Positions 17,406 to 28,037 are shown, counted from the stretch's first letter. The stretch: 64,000 nt of DNA from CBDFKB01 sp965248715 (GCA_965248715.1 CBDFKB010000008.1:1240001-1304000), one strand, 5' to 3'. The notes: generated by a model not told the origin, from the letters alone. Numbers and translations: made by a program.

Positions 17406-19800
17406 GGGGCGTTTGTTCTCCAGAACTTATATTGGCCTTTTTCCGCCGATTGGCCCGTGTGGTAAGTTTTTTGCCCTTGCGTGATTGTGACGCCAGGACG
17501 GGTTTCGTTTTGTTTTCAGCAGTTTTTACAATCTCTGGAAAGGAAAGCCGCACTGTAGCGCCGCGCCCGCCACCGTTGGCCTGCGGCGCATCAAGCAATT
17601 CGATGGTGCCTTGGTGGTCTTCCATAATCTTACGCACGATCGCCAACCCCAGCCCGGTGCCCTTTACCCGGTTGGTGACGTAGGGTTCGAGCAATTTGTG
17701 GCGATCTCGATCAGGCAACCCCTTGCCATTGTCGATCACATCAATCACCGGCCCGGCCTTGCCGGCATGAGTGCGAACCACGACCCGGCCCTGGATCAAT
17801 TGTTCTGCCGGCACCGCCGCAATTGCCTCGACCGCATTCTTGATCACGTTGGTGAATGCCTGTGACAACAAGCGCGGGTCGACTTTCGCCACAACAGGCG
17901 CGTCCCCCATCTCATCTTTGAATTCGATGTCCGGATTAGCCACCCGCTGCAAAAATATCGCCTCGCCGGCAACCTTGCGCAGGTCTTGTTCGACCATTAC
18001 CGGTTTCGGCATGCGGGCAAATGAGGAAAACTCGTCGACCATGCGCCCGATATCGGCGACTTGGCGAATAATTGTATCGGTGCACTGATCAAACACTTCC
18101 CGATCGTCGGTAATACGGTGGCCATAACGGCGGCGAATGCGTTCGGCGGAAAGTTGGATCGGCGTCAACGGATTACGGATTTCATGGGCAATCCGCCGCG
18201 CCACATCGGCCCAGGCGGTGTTGCGCTGGGCGGCGACCAAATTGGTGATGTCGTCGATGGTAATGACGTAGGAATTTTCGAACGCTTGTTCTTCTTCGGT
18301 GACTTTGACGCTCAAATTCCGTTCCTGGCCACCACGTAACAGCGTGATTTCAGCGTCAAACCCAACCCGTGGATTGCGCACCGCCTTTTGGAACACTTTC
18401 CATAATTCGGGGGATATATCCTTTAGGTTGCGGCCGACCAGTTCGGATTTATTTTCATCGGTCAAAAGTGGGATCGCCGAACGGTTGGTTACCGCAATCT
18501 CGCCATTGCGATTAAGCCCGATCACCCCGGCGCTGACCCCAGACAACACCGCTTCCATGAAGCGCCGACGGTTGTCGATATCCGCCGAGGCGGCGAGAAT
18601 TTCGTCGCGCTGTGATTTCAGTTCGATGATCATCTTGTTGAACGTATTGCTGAGTGAACGCAGATCACCCTCGGTGCGCGTGGCCGATACGCGAACGCTC
18701 ATATCGCCGGCAGCAACCCCGTCGGCGGCGGTGATCAGGCGGCGGATTGGTCCAACAATGCGGTCGGCGACATTGATGCCCATCCAAATCGCGGAAAGGA
18801 ATACGATCAGGCATATACCGGTATAGATCAACGCAAAGGCGAGCTGGAAATTGCCGCGGTTTGAGGCAAGGCCTCGATATTCCAGGGTGTTGTCTTCCAT
18901 GATGCGCAAAGAATCCATCACCACCGGATCAACCGGCCGCACCGTATATAAGATAGTGTCGGCAATTTGCTGCATGCGGATCAGGCCACCGACCACGTTG
19001 GACTTGCCGGGCGGAATGAGCACCGGATCACCTTCGCGTGCCCTAATCAGCGTGTCTTCGGGCGCGCGTGGCAAACTGCGGTTCGGGTCGACCACCGCGG
19101 AAATGATCACCGATCCATCGAGGCGCAACAGCCAGGCACCTAACATGCCGCGGCCGCGCGCTTGGATGGTCATCAGATTGGTAAAACCGGTACGGTCGAG
19201 AATATAAAGCTGCCGGTAATTGTCGAGCTCGATCGCCATCGAAATCGTATTGTTTTGGGTGCCGCGAATGCTCTCGTTCAAATAGGATTGCGCAACGCTG
19301 ATCGATGAGCCAACGATTGCCCGTGTGCGCCCTTCAAACCAACGGTCGAGGCCCAAATCGAGCGATACTGCGGCAACGATTGCCACTAAAATTGCCGGAA
19401 CCGCTGCCACCAGCGAAAATAGGCCAACGATACGAATGTGCAGCCGGGCGGCGGTGCGGGCGCGTTGGCGCGCCTTGCGCAGCATGTAGAATTCCCGGGC
19501 GATCAAGGCGATTAGCGCCGCAACAAACAAGCCGTTGGCGATGATCGTCATGGTCACGACCTGACCGGTCGGCTGCAACGACGTCAAACCAGTTAAAACG
19601 ATAAAAGAGGCCGCACCGCACAACAAGGTGGCGCCGACCAACAGCAATCCGACATAGCGCGGCATAAAGCGGATATCGCCGGTGTTTTCGCCTGTTGCCG
19701 ACAAGCCTGTATCGGCTGTGGCGGCCGGGCCTGGTTCTAAAGTATTTTGATTGTCAGCAGCGTTCATCAATGACCATGCCAATGGTAAATCCATCTTCAT
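17395..19800 (-). CDS. ntrY: Membrane sensor histidine kinase NtrY
   Basis: NtrY phosphorylates NtrX. The 801-aa protein has an N-terminal membrane region with segments near residues 48-70, 80-102 and 124-150, then a periplasmic sensor part. A further membrane segment lies near 325-345, with HAMP (RRLITAADGVAAGDMSVRV), PAS and HisKA (ARRIAHEIRNPLTPIQLSAERI) following. HATPase_c comes last, with NVIKNAVEAI, DNGKGLP and GTGLGLAIVRK. The C-terminus is basic. The start at 19800 is the first ATG; a second at 19767 is possible, and neither has a strong ribosome-binding site. About 590 bp of repeat-containing sequence separates it from ntrC. Confidence 0.93.
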   Translation of the reverse strand: MKMDLPLAWSLMNAADNQNTLEPGPAATADTGLSATGENTGDIRFMPRYVGLLLVGATLLCGAASFIVLTGLTSLQPTGQVVTMTIIANGLFVAALIALIAREFYMLRKARQRARTAARLHIRIVGLFSLVAAVPAILVAIVAAVSLDLGLDRWFEGRTRAIVGSSISVAQSYLNESIRGTQNNTISMAIELDNYRQLYILDRTGFTNLMTIQARGRGMLGAWLLRLDGSVIISAVVDPNRSLPRAPEDTLIRAREGDPVLIPPGKSNVVGGLIRMQQIADTILYTVRPVDPVVMDSLRIMEDNTLEYRGLASNRGNFQLAFALIYTGICLIVFLSAIWMGINVADRIVGPIRRLITAADGVAAGDMSVRVSATRTEGDLRSLSNTFNKMIIELKSQRDEILAASADIDNRRRFMEAVLSGVSAGVIGLNRNGEIAVTNRSAIPLLTDENKSELVGRNLKDISPELWKVFQKAVRNPRVGFDAEITLLRGGQERNLSVKVTEEEQAFENSYVITIDDITNLVAAQRNTAWADVARRIAHEIRNPLTPIQLSAERIRRRYGHRITDDREVFDQCTDTIIRQVADIGRMVDEFSSFARMPKPVMVEQDLRKVAGEAIFLQRVANPDIEFKDEMGDAPVVAKVDPRLLSQAFTNVIKNAVEAIAAVPAEQLIQGRVVVRTHAGKAGPVIDVIDNGKGLPDRDRHKLLEPYVTNRVKGTGLGLAIVRKIMEDHQGTIELLDAPQANGGGRGATVRLSFPEIVKTAENKTKPVLASQSRKGKKLTTRANRRKKANISSGEQTPHDA

Positions 19801-20392
19801 CTGCCATTGCTATATATCAATGGCATCTGATTTGGACACATAAGGTGGCGGTAATACCATAGGAACTCGATATTGCCCTATTTGACCTAGTGGATCGGCC
19901 GAAACATTTGAGTCCGTCTTTGTTGCACTCCGATTATGTATAATGCACTCAAATGTTTCGATAAGTTGATCCAGCAGCGAAAAAAGCTAGGGGATCGATT
20001 TGTTGGAATCGAACCACTATGGTCTGTTGAGATTCATGATTATGGCGCCGGCGAGGCGGATTGTGCAATTTGGTGGCAATCCACCACAAGCGCGCTCCAA
20101 CAATGTTAGCGGGCAAAATTGCCTGGCTGCTTGATCCAGCAATATCAACGTACTGGTACCTTGCCAGGTGGGGAAAATCGCCCCGCCAGGGATATTGCCA
20201 AGCATGCCTGATACGCGAACATTTCGCTTTGCTCCACGCCTAGCCAGACAAACCGATTTGCAACAATCAAACAGGCCAACATCGAGTTCCTTTGGTACAT
20301 AACCTTGTCAAAAACCACTGCTTTGATGCCAGCGGCAACCACCCGCAATGGTTGCGCAAATGCAACACAATTGTGGCAAAACTGAAACAGTA
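19801..20392. other. Non-coding ntrC-ntrY gap with R3-like and R2 repeat fragments
   Basis: A perfect 14-bp inverted repeat CGAAACATTTGAGT (19900-19913) / ACTCAAATGTTTCG (19947-19960) sits within outer arms TGGATC / GATCCA that follow a CTAG at 19887. This is the same design as R3. GTTGGAATCGAACCACTA at about 20003-20019 matches the R3 end, and 20021-20056 (GGTCTGTTGAGATTCATGAT, then TATGGCGCCGGCG) is an R2 fragment. From 20060 to 20392 I see only short imperfect palindromes and no supported gene. The ntrY promoter may lie near 19810-19880. Confidence 0.65.
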
Positions 20393-21825
<1,433 letters not shown>

Positions 21826-21829
<4 letters not shown>

Positions 21830-23034
21830 GTCGCCGCCCCCTTGCCAGCGGTCAAATCGGCCACGCCGGCGCCATAATCATGAATGTCAACAGACCCTAG
21901 ATCAGCAGCCGGAAACAAGATCCGGAACGCGGTCATATCGGCGCTATGGTCGAGTTCGATGATGCCGCCATGTTCGCTGACAATTTTCGCCGCCATGGCT
22001 AAACCGAGCCCAGAGCCATTGGCCTTGGTGGTGACGAATGGATCAAACAAAAACGGTTGCAATTCTTGCGCCACGCCGGGGCCATTGTCGGCGACGGTGA
22101 CCGCGATCGGCAATGCGGTACCGCGGCCGGGACCGATCGACTGGATACGGATGCCGGGCCGATACGCAGTGGTCAACGTAATCCTCGCCTCGGGTCGGCC
22201 TTCCACCGCTTCGGCGGCGTTCTTGAACAAATTGAGGAACAATTGCACCAACTGGTCGCGGTCACCGAACACCGGTGGCAGCGACGGGTCATAGCGCTCT
22301 GCAACCGCAATCTGGCGGCCAAATCCGCTGCCGGCGAGCAACTTAACATGGCCGAGCACGGAATGGATGTTGAGGATTTCATGCTCGCCCGGGCGCTGGT
22401 CGGCAAAGGCCTCCATGCGGTTGACCAGTTTGGCGATCCGGTCTGCTTCATCCACGATCAGGCTGGTCAGCGCCCGATCCTCGGCCGGCACGCTTGACGC
22501 TAGCAATTGTGCCGCCCCCTTTATGCCAGATAGCGGGTTTTTGATCTCATGGGCCAGCATGGAGGAAAGCCCATGCGCCTTTCTAACCACAGTTTGGTGG
22601 TCAAGCTGGCGATCGATGGTGTCGCTAACCCCGCGCACCAGGATCTGTAGGCAAACATGGCCGGCATTGTCACCAATGTGGTTTGCGACAATGGTCGCGA
22701 ATGCATCGACCAATTTGCCTTTGCCGGTCAGTGGCGAAGACAAATCGATGCGGTACTCGGACACCGGCGAGCCGCTGGTGCGCGCTGTTTCAACCACACC
22801 AAGCGCCGGACTGGAAAACGGCACCAGGTCACACAGTCTTTGCCCGACCAAGTTTTTGCGCCCGGTATGGAAAAAGGTTTCGGCCGAATTGTTGACATTG
22901 GCGACCCGGTTCTCGCCGTCAATCAGCAATACCGGATTGATCAACGCATCGAGCACCATTTCTGCCCCTGGTACGGTGCGGGACGGCGGCCAATTGTCCG
23001 CATCAATGGGCGCGATCAGATCGGGAATACTCAT
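21826..23034 (-). CDS. ntrB: Nitrogen regulation histidine kinase NtrB (NR(II)), tail derived from repeat R2
   Basis: NtrB is the cytosolic kinase/phosphatase of NtrC, governed by PII. The 402 aa contain a PAS domain (about 25-130), HisKA with LAHEIKNPLSGIKGAAQLL (His162) and HATPase_c with NLFKNAAEAV, ADNGPGV and GSGLGLAMAAKI. I chose the ATG at 23034: it overlaps the dusB stop as ATGA and has GAGGG 5 nt before it. The upstream ATG at 23058 lacks this. After FRILFPAAD the last ~19 residues before the terminal GAAT (LGSVDIHDYGAGVADLTAGK) are encoded by sequence shared with the intergenic R2 repeats. The native C-terminus was therefore replaced or extended. Confidence 0.95.
21843..21899. repeat. 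R2 repeat fragment inside the 3' end of ntrB
   Basis: On the minus strand, TAGGGTCTGTTGACATTCAT then GATTATGGCGCCGGCGTGGC then a block ending TTGACCGCTGGCAAGG. This aligns with the outer ~57 bp of the R2 element beside eno (34,593-34,649), which reads GGGTCTGTGGACAATTATGG, TTATGGCGCCGGCGTGGCAC and AATTGACCGCTGGCAAGG. The fragment is read in frame and ends 17 bp before the ntrB stop. Confidence 0.85.
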
Positions 23035-24029
23035 GCGGCCCTCGCCATTGGCCCGCATTCGAGTGCGCGCTGCAGGCTGTCGGCGACAAAAACCGGATCA
23101 TAGCTGGTCAAAATCGCCCGTCTCAGCCCTAAATCACACCGGCGGCGGTCCATGTACCAGCCAATATGTTTGCGCGCCTGGCGGATGCCGTGGTCGGTGC
23201 CATAGAACGCCAGAATGCGGGCGAAATGGCTTTGCGCCGTCTTTGCCAGGTCGACCGCAGAAAGGCGTGGCTCGCGGCCATTGGCGATCGCGCCGGCAAG
23301 CCACGGTGCGCCATAGGCCCCCCGGCCCACCATCACCGCATCGGCGCCGGATCGCGACAAGGCCTGGTAGGCATGCTCAGCAGAAGCAATGTCGCCATTG
23401 ACGATCAGCGGCACATCGACCGCCTCGCGCACCGCACGTACCGCGCCCCAGTCGGCGGCGCCATTGTAGAACTGGCACCGGGTACGGCCATGCACGGTGA
23501 TCATTTGTACCCCCGCAGATACCGCGCGGCCCGCTAAAGCCGGCGCATTTAGCGAATTGTTGTCCCAGCCAAGGCGCATTTTCAGCGTCACCGGCACGTC
23601 GACGGCTTGCACGGTTGCCTCGATCAAGCGCAACGCCCGGTCAATATCGCGCATCAACCCAGCACCGGAATATCCGGTGGTGACCTTTTTTGCCGGGCAA
23701 CCCATATTGATGTCGATAATGCCGGCCCCGGCCCCGGCGGCCAATTTGGCGGCCTTTGCCATCCATTGCGGTTCCCTGCCGGCCAGTTGCACCACATGCA
23801 ATGGCAGCCCGGCGGAGGCGGATTTGAGCTTCATTTCCTGTTTGCCGGTCACGAACGCTTCACTGGCAACCATTTCACTGATTACCATGCCGGCGCCATG
23901 TTCCCAGGCGAGTTGGCGAAACGGCACATCGGTAACCCCTGACATTGGCGCCAATAGTACCCGGTTGCGCAATTTGACGTTTGCGACTAACAGCGGGCTG
24001 GAAAGATCCGGTACGATGCATTCGGGCAT
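23031..24029 (-). CDS. dusB: tRNA-dihydrouridine synthase DusB (NifR3-like)
   Basis: This FMN enzyme reduces uridine to dihydrouridine in tRNA. The 332-aa protein has the Dus signature: LAPMSGVTDVPFRQLAWEHG, the active-site Cys in NMGCPAKKV, and HGRTRCQFYNGAADW. The FMN-phosphate region is VNGDIASAEHAYQAL, followed by MVGRGAYGAPW. The gene precedes ntrB with an ATGA overlap, the nifR3-ntrB-ntrC operon known from Rhodobacter and rhizobia. I use the ATG at 24029; a TTG just before it is less likely. Confidence 0.95.
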   Translation of the reverse strand: MPECIVPDLSSPLLVANVKLRNRVLLAPMSGVTDVPFRQLAWEHGAGMVISEMVASEAFVTGKQEMKLKSASAGLPLHVVQLAGREPQWMAKAAKLAAGAGAGIIDINMGCPAKKVTTGYSGAGLMRDIDRALRLIEATVQAVDVPVTLKMRLGWDNNSLNAPALAGRAVSAGVQMITVHGRTRCQFYNGAADWGAVRAVREAVDVPLIVNGDIASAEHAYQALSRSGADAVMVGRGAYGAPWLAGAIANGREPRLSAVDLAKTAQSHFARILAFYGTDHGIRQARKHIGWYMDRRRCDLGLRRAILTSYDPVFVADSLQRALECGPMARAA

Positions 24030-24140
24030 CAATTGCCTGTTTTTTGTGCAATGGGAGCGACTGCCGCTCTTTTAGCCGCAAGCACGGCAATCGGCAACCG
24101 TTGCCGCCGACAAATCGCAAATAGATACGGACTTTACCCA

Positions 24141-25340
24141 TTGACCGATACCGCCGTCATCATCGTTGCAGCCGGTCGAGGCAGCCGCATGGGCGGGCAA
24201 ATTGACCGGCCCAAGCAATATCTCGAAATCGGCGGCAAAGCGATCATCGCCCACACCATCGAAGCATTTGTTAGTCACCCACAGATCGCCCAGGTGCAGC
24301 CGGTGATCCACCGCGACGATGCCCAATGGTATGATAATGCGGTTATGAACTTGCCGAAACTGCGCCCACCGGTCATCGGCGGGGCCAACCGCCAGGAGAG
24401 CGTATTTATTGGCCTAAAGGCACTCGACGGACAGGCTAAGAGAGTATTGGTGCATGATGCAGTACGACCGGGATCCGATCACGGCCTGATCAGCCGGGTA
24501 ATCGACGCGGTCGGGCCGGGAAATGCGGTAATGCCGGCCCTGCCGGTAGCCGATACCCTGCGGCGTATGACCAAGGGCAGCGACCATGCGGCAGAGATCG
24601 ACCGTAATGATTTGTGGCGTGCGCAAACACCCCAAGGCTTCGAATTGGCCGCGCTTTTTGCCGCTCATAAGCGCGCAGCAGAACTCGGAAAAACCGGATT
24701 TACCGACGATGTGGCGATCGGCGCATGGGACGGCTTGAAGGTAATTGCGGTGGCTGGAAGCGAGCAAAACATGAAAATCACCACCGCTGATGATCTTGTA
24801 CGGGCGCAGATAATGTTTGGCGCATTTCTCGCCCCCGACATCCGCACCGGACATGGTTTTGACGTGCACGCCTTCGTAACCGGGGATGCGGTGATGCTGT
24901 GTGGCTTGCGTATCGCCCATGATCAAGCACTTGGCGGCCATTCCGATGCCGATGTCGGCCTGCATGCGGCGACCGACGCATTGCTGGGCGCGATTGGTGC
25001 CGGTGATATCGGCAGCCATTTCCCACCGTCAGACCCAAAGTGGAAAGGCGCCAACTCCGCCACATTCCTTGTTCACGCGGCTGAACTGGTGCGGAAAACC
25101 GGCGGCCAGATCAACCATCTCGACATTACCTTGGTGTGCGAGGCGCCGAAGATCGGCCCGCACCGCCAAGCCATGCGGGCCCGGGTTGCCGAAATCGTCG
25201 GTATCGATATATCTCGGGTCTCGGTCAAAGCGACCACCACCGAAGGGCTAGGCTTCACCGGCCGGCGCGAGGGGATCGCCGCCCAGGCGAGTGCCACGGT
25301 TGTCATTGGTGCTTTGAGCGGAGTTGGCCATGGCCGGTGA
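24141..25340 (+). CDS. ispDF: Bifunctional IspD/IspF (MEP isoprenoid pathway)
   Basis: This fused enzyme carries out two non-consecutive steps of the MEP pathway: 2-C-methylerythritol-4-phosphate cytidylyltransferase (N-terminal) and 2,4-cyclodiphosphate synthase (C-terminal). IspD motifs are VIIVAAGRGSRMGG, RPKQYLEIGGK and VLVHDAVRP. The IspF domain begins near residue 235 with RTGHGFDVHAF (metal ligands Asp and His), then GGHSDADVGLHAATDALLGA and TTTEGLGFTGR. The start is uncertain. TTG at 24141 gives 399 aa and fits the family; the ATG at 24051 would add 30 unrelated residues. It is divergent from dusB. The fusion is typical of alphaproteobacteria and epsilonproteobacteria. Confidence 0.95.
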   Translation: MTDTAVIIVAAGRGSRMGGQIDRPKQYLEIGGKAIIAHTIEAFVSHPQIAQVQPVIHRDDAQWYDNAVMNLPKLRPPVIGGANRQESVFIGLKALDGQAKRVLVHDAVRPGSDHGLISRVIDAVGPGNAVMPALPVADTLRRMTKGSDHAAEIDRNDLWRAQTPQGFELAALFAAHKRAAELGKTGFTDDVAIGAWDGLKVIAVAGSEQNMKITTADDLVRAQIMFGAFLAPDIRTGHGFDVHAFVTGDAVMLCGLRIAHDQALGGHSDADVGLHAATDALLGAIGAGDIGSHFPPSDPKWKGANSATFLVHAAELVRKTGGQINHLDITLVCEAPKIGPHRQAMRARVAEIVGIDISRVSVKATTTEGLGFTGRREGIAAQASATVVIGALSGVGHGR

Positions 25341-25839
25341 CGCGCAAATATGCGCACTGGCCGAAATGGTGCTGACACGCTTTCGCGATGCCGGATTGCA
25401 GCTTGCAACGGCAGAATCATGCACCGGTGGCCTGATCGCCGCCGCGCTCACCGACATTGCCGGCTCTTCTGATGTGCTAGATCGTGGCTTTGTTACCTAT
25501 TCCAATGAGGCGAAACAGGAAATGCTGGAGGTGCCGGAAACCTTGATCGCCGAGTTTGGTGCGGTATCTGCCGAAGTCGCCGCACCAATGGCAATTGGTG
25601 CTTTGGAACAGGCCGGTGTAGACGCCGCTGTTGCGGTAACCGGCATTGCCGGGCCAGGTGGCGGCAGGGACGAAAAGCCGGTCGGTTTGGTGTTTATTGC
25701 CGTTGCCGTGCGCGGCGCCGGGGTTTTCGTCGAGGAACATCGTTTTGGCGATCTGGGCCGCAGCGCGGTTCGGCGCGCGACGGTGATCGCGGCGCTGGAA
25801 ATGCTGGCCAGTTACGCTACCCCGCAAAGTGAACAGTAG
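25330..25839 (+). CDS. pncC: Nicotinamide-nucleotide amidase, CinA C-terminal family
   Basis: The 169-aa product is a stand-alone CinA C-terminal domain that deamidates NMN to nicotinate mononucleotide in NAD salvage. Motifs are ATAESCTGGLIAAALTDIAGSS with the active-site Ser, VTYSNEAKQEML, and VAVTGIAGPGGG. The ATG at 25330 overlaps the ispDF end by 11 bp and has GGAG 6 nt upstream; the TTG at 25324 would place this site too close. The ispDF-cinA pair is common in Hyphomicrobiales. Confidence 0.93.
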   Translation: MAGDAQICALAEMVLTRFRDAGLQLATAESCTGGLIAAALTDIAGSSDVLDRGFVTYSNEAKQEMLEVPETLIAEFGAVSAEVAAPMAIGALEQAGVDAAVAVTGIAGPGGGRDEKPVGLVFIAVAVRGAGVFVEEHRFGDLGRSAVRRATVIAALEMLASYATPQSEQ

Positions 25840-25842
25840 GGC

Positions 25843-25905
25843 GTATTCTCAAAAAGTGTGAAGCAGTTTTCGGATTTAAATACGCGCCAAATCAAACAGA
25901 CACGG
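25843..25905. repeat. Degenerate R1 palindrome after pncC
   Basis: GCGTATTCTCAAAAAGTGTG, then AGTTTTCGGATTTAAATACG and CGCC, correspond to the first hairpin of R1 with several substitutions. AATCAAACAGACACGGCGC recalls the AAACAGATAGCGCG linker. The second hairpin is eroded. It lies between the convergent pncC and coq10-like genes. Confidence 0.65.
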
Positions 25906-25946
25906 CGCACAAAGCACTTCCATCTTTGCTCAATGTGAACAGAACG

Positions 25947-26402
25947 CTAAGCTGGAACGCCGTAGATCGCGTTCGCCCGGTCCTCGAAGGCGGTGGTAAA
26001 TCTGGAAAACGCCAGTTCAAACATCGAACCCATCAACAGGCCAAGCGCCCGGTTCTTGAACGCATAGTCGATGTTGAAATTGATGTTCGACCCGCCTTCA
26101 GCCCTATCCTCGAAGCGCCAAAGATTATCCAGATAGCGGAACGGTCCGTCCACATAACTGACATCAATGGTCAAATTTCCCGGGCGCAGCAAAATCCGGC
26201 TAGTGAAGGTTTCACGGACGATTTTGTAGGCCACGGTCATGTCGGCAATGATGATTTCCGTCTCGCCCTTTTGCCGGCGGGAACAGATGGTGAGGCTTTC
26301 GCACATCGGTAAAAATTCCGGATATGCACTGACATCGGCGACCAGAGCGTACATCTCTTCAGCCCGATGCAAAACTTTGTGTTGGCGTGTAATCTTCGGC
26401 AC
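25947..26402 (-). CDS. Coq10/RatA-family START-like lipid-binding protein
   Basis: This 151-aa protein has the polyketide-cyclase/START fold of the Coq10-RatA family. The start is typical (HKVLHRAEEMYALVADVSAYPEFLPMCES) and the C-terminus also fits (FELAFSRFTTAFEDRANAIYG). In alphaproteobacteria these are thought to act as ubiquinone-binding chaperones. E. coli RatA was described as a ribosome-association toxin, so the label should be read with care. The start is GTG at 26400-26402, two bases after the lipA stop, so the two genes are co-transcribed. The convergent partner is pncC. Confidence 0.88.
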   Translation of the reverse strand: MPKITRQHKVLHRAEEMYALVADVSAYPEFLPMCESLTICSRRQKGETEIIIADMTVAYKIVRETFTSRILLRPGNLTIDVSYVDGPFRYLDNLWRFEDRAEGGSNINFNIDYAFKNRALGLLMGSMFELAFSRFTTAFEDRANAIYGVPA

Positions 26403-26404
26403 AA

Positions 26405-27382
26405 TCAGCCTAAATATTTGCCGGCCTGCTTGGCCGCGCGGGCCGCGCGAAGCCGGGCAAAATCTTCACCTGCGTGGTGCGAAGACCGGGTCAGCGGGCT
26501 CGACGACACCATCAAGAAACCCTTTGAATAGGCGCTGACCTCGAACGCTTTGAATTCTTCCGGTGTTACATAACGCGCTAGCCGATGGTGCTTGCGGGTT
26601 GGTTGCAGATATTGGCCGATTGTCAAAAAGTCCACATCGGCGGAGCGCAAATCGTCCATTAATTGCAGCACTTCGTTGCGCGATTCGCCGAGCCCGACCA
26701 TGATGCCGGATTTTGTGAACATCGCTGCATCGAGCTCCTTGACCTGTTGTAGCAACCGCATGGAATGAAAATAGCGCGCGCCGGGGCGAACCGTCAGATA
26801 GTTGGAGGCAACGGTCTCCAGATTATGGTTGAACACGTCGGGTTTGGCATCAACCACGGTTTCCAGCGCGCCTTGCTTGCGGAGAAAGTCCGGCGTTAAA
26901 ACCTCTATCGTGGTGTTTGGGCATCGCTTGCGGATGGCACTAATGACCTCGGCAAAATGTTGCGCACCGCCATCTTCCAAATCATCGCGGTCGACCGAGG
27001 TAATTACCACATGGTTGAGTTGTAGTTTTTCCACCGCGCTGGCAACGTTTTCCGGCTCTAAGCCATCAAGCGGGTTCGGGCGCCCGGTGCGCACATTACA
27101 AAACCCGCAGGCACGGGTGCAAGTGTCGCCCATAATCATCATCGTCGCGTGTTTTTTGGACCAGCATTCGCCAATGTTGGGGCAACCAGCCTCTTGGCAC
27201 ACGGTCACCAGATTATGATCTTCGACGATTTTTCGGGTCTGTTGGTAGACCGGCGAACCGCCGGCCCGCACACGAATCCATGGCGGCTTGCGCACCACCG
27301 GCGTATCGGGCCGGTGTGCTTTTTCCGGATGGCGGGGAGGTTCGGCACCCGCGGACCAATTATTGTCGATCAGGGTTGGCAA
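26405..27382 (-). CDS. lipA: Lipoyl synthase LipA
   Basis: LipA is the radical-SAM enzyme that inserts two sulfurs into octanoyl-protein, completing the lipoyl cofactor used by the PDH and OGDH E2 subunits. The 325 aa carry the auxiliary cluster motif CQEAGCPNIGEC (CX4CX5C) and the radical-SAM motif CTRACGFC (CX3CX2C). The start is TTG at 27380-27382, supported by AAGGA 6 nt upstream. It lies close to lpdA and pdhABC, whose products need lipoate. Confidence 0.97.
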   Translation of the reverse strand: MPTLIDNNWSAGAEPPRHPEKAHRPDTPVVRKPPWIRVRAGGSPVYQQTRKIVEDHNLVTVCQEAGCPNIGECWSKKHATMMIMGDTCTRACGFCNVRTGRPNPLDGLEPENVASAVEKLQLNHVVITSVDRDDLEDGGAQHFAEVISAIRKRCPNTTIEVLTPDFLRKQGALETVVDAKPDVFNHNLETVASNYLTVRPGARYFHSMRLLQQVKELDAAMFTKSGIMVGLGESRNEVLQLMDDLRSADVDFLTIGQYLQPTRKHHRLARYVTPEEFKAFEVSAYSKGFLMVSSSPLTRSSHHAGEDFARLRAARAAKQAGKYLG

Positions 27383-27477
27383 TTTCGTTCCTTTATGGCG
27401 CGGTTATCAACTTGCGCCCAGCTTCAGATATAAAAACCGCCATGGGGTTTGCCAAGCGCTGGCCGCCTGACATTGCC

Positions 27478-27906
27478 TCAGCAATTGTGCGAATAGATGA
27501 ATACCAAGGTGTCAGTGGTGTAGGTGCCGGTCGGCTGGCAACGCTCGAATACTTCGCGGGTGCCGTTAACCGTTACTTGTAACTGGTCACCACGCACCGG
27601 CCCCTCGACGAAATATTCCAGCGGGTCGCCTGGACAATATTTGGAAAACACCCGTGCCGTGCCCGAATACCAATTGCCGGATTTCTTGCCATTGAAAAAC
27701 AGCGTGCCACGGGCAACGCCGGCATTGCGCAGCACCTGGCGTGGTACCTCGTAGTACAGGGCCCGTTGGTTGCCGCTGGCCTGTAGGCGCATCAGCGAAC
27801 CATTATGGTTCCAGCACGAATCGGCGTTTGCCGTTGCACCGGCGGTTGCTGCGCCAACAATCGCTAGGGCAGCAATGATTGCGGATTTCGAGATTTTTTC
27901 GATCAT
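27478..27906 (-). CDS. Secreted protein of unknown function (142 aa)
   Basis: I do not recognise this family. Residues 1-28 form a signal peptide (KSAIIAALAIVGAATAGATANA, cleavage likely after ANA), so the mature protein is about 114 aa and periplasmic or secreted. It has four Cys (SCW near the mature N-terminus, KYCPGD, ERCQP and the very last residue), which allow two disulfides. It is rich in aromatic and beta-type residues (GTLFFNGKKSGNWYSGTARV). A good ribosome-binding site (AAGGAGAACCC) precedes the ATG. It sits between lipA and lpdA on the same strand, with an R2 fragment upstream. Confidence 0.75.
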   Translation of the reverse strand: MIEKISKSAIIAALAIVGAATAGATANADSCWNHNGSLMRLQASGNQRALYYEVPRQVLRNAGVARGTLFFNGKKSGNWYSGTARVFSKYCPGDPLEYFVEGPVRGDQLQVTVNGTREVFERCQPTGTYTTDTLVFIYSHNC

Positions 27907-27960
27907 TGGGTTCTCCTTGATAAGGATTGGCTACCTTTTCTATCCGCCCGCATCTGCTTA

Positions 27961-28031
27961 TACTTCAAGCCTTTCGCAACGTAGTCCAGGGATCAAACCG
28001 GCACTACAAACATAATTGTCCACAGGCCCTA
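27961..28031. repeat. R2 element with internal deletion, between lpdA and the secreted protein
   Basis: CTTCAAGCCTTTCGCAACGT then AGTCCAGGG is joined directly to ATCAAACCGGCACTACAAAC then ATAATTGTCCACAGGCCCT. The first block is the middle of R2 (compare 14130-14155), the second its terminus, so about 100 bp between them are missing. The repeat ends 6 bp from the lpdA stop codon. Confidence 0.75.
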
Positions 28032-28037
28032 AACTGT

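Noticed and set aside
24414..25019. Minus-strand 201-aa open frame
   Set aside because: Antisense shadow of ispDF, which is intact with all its motifs.
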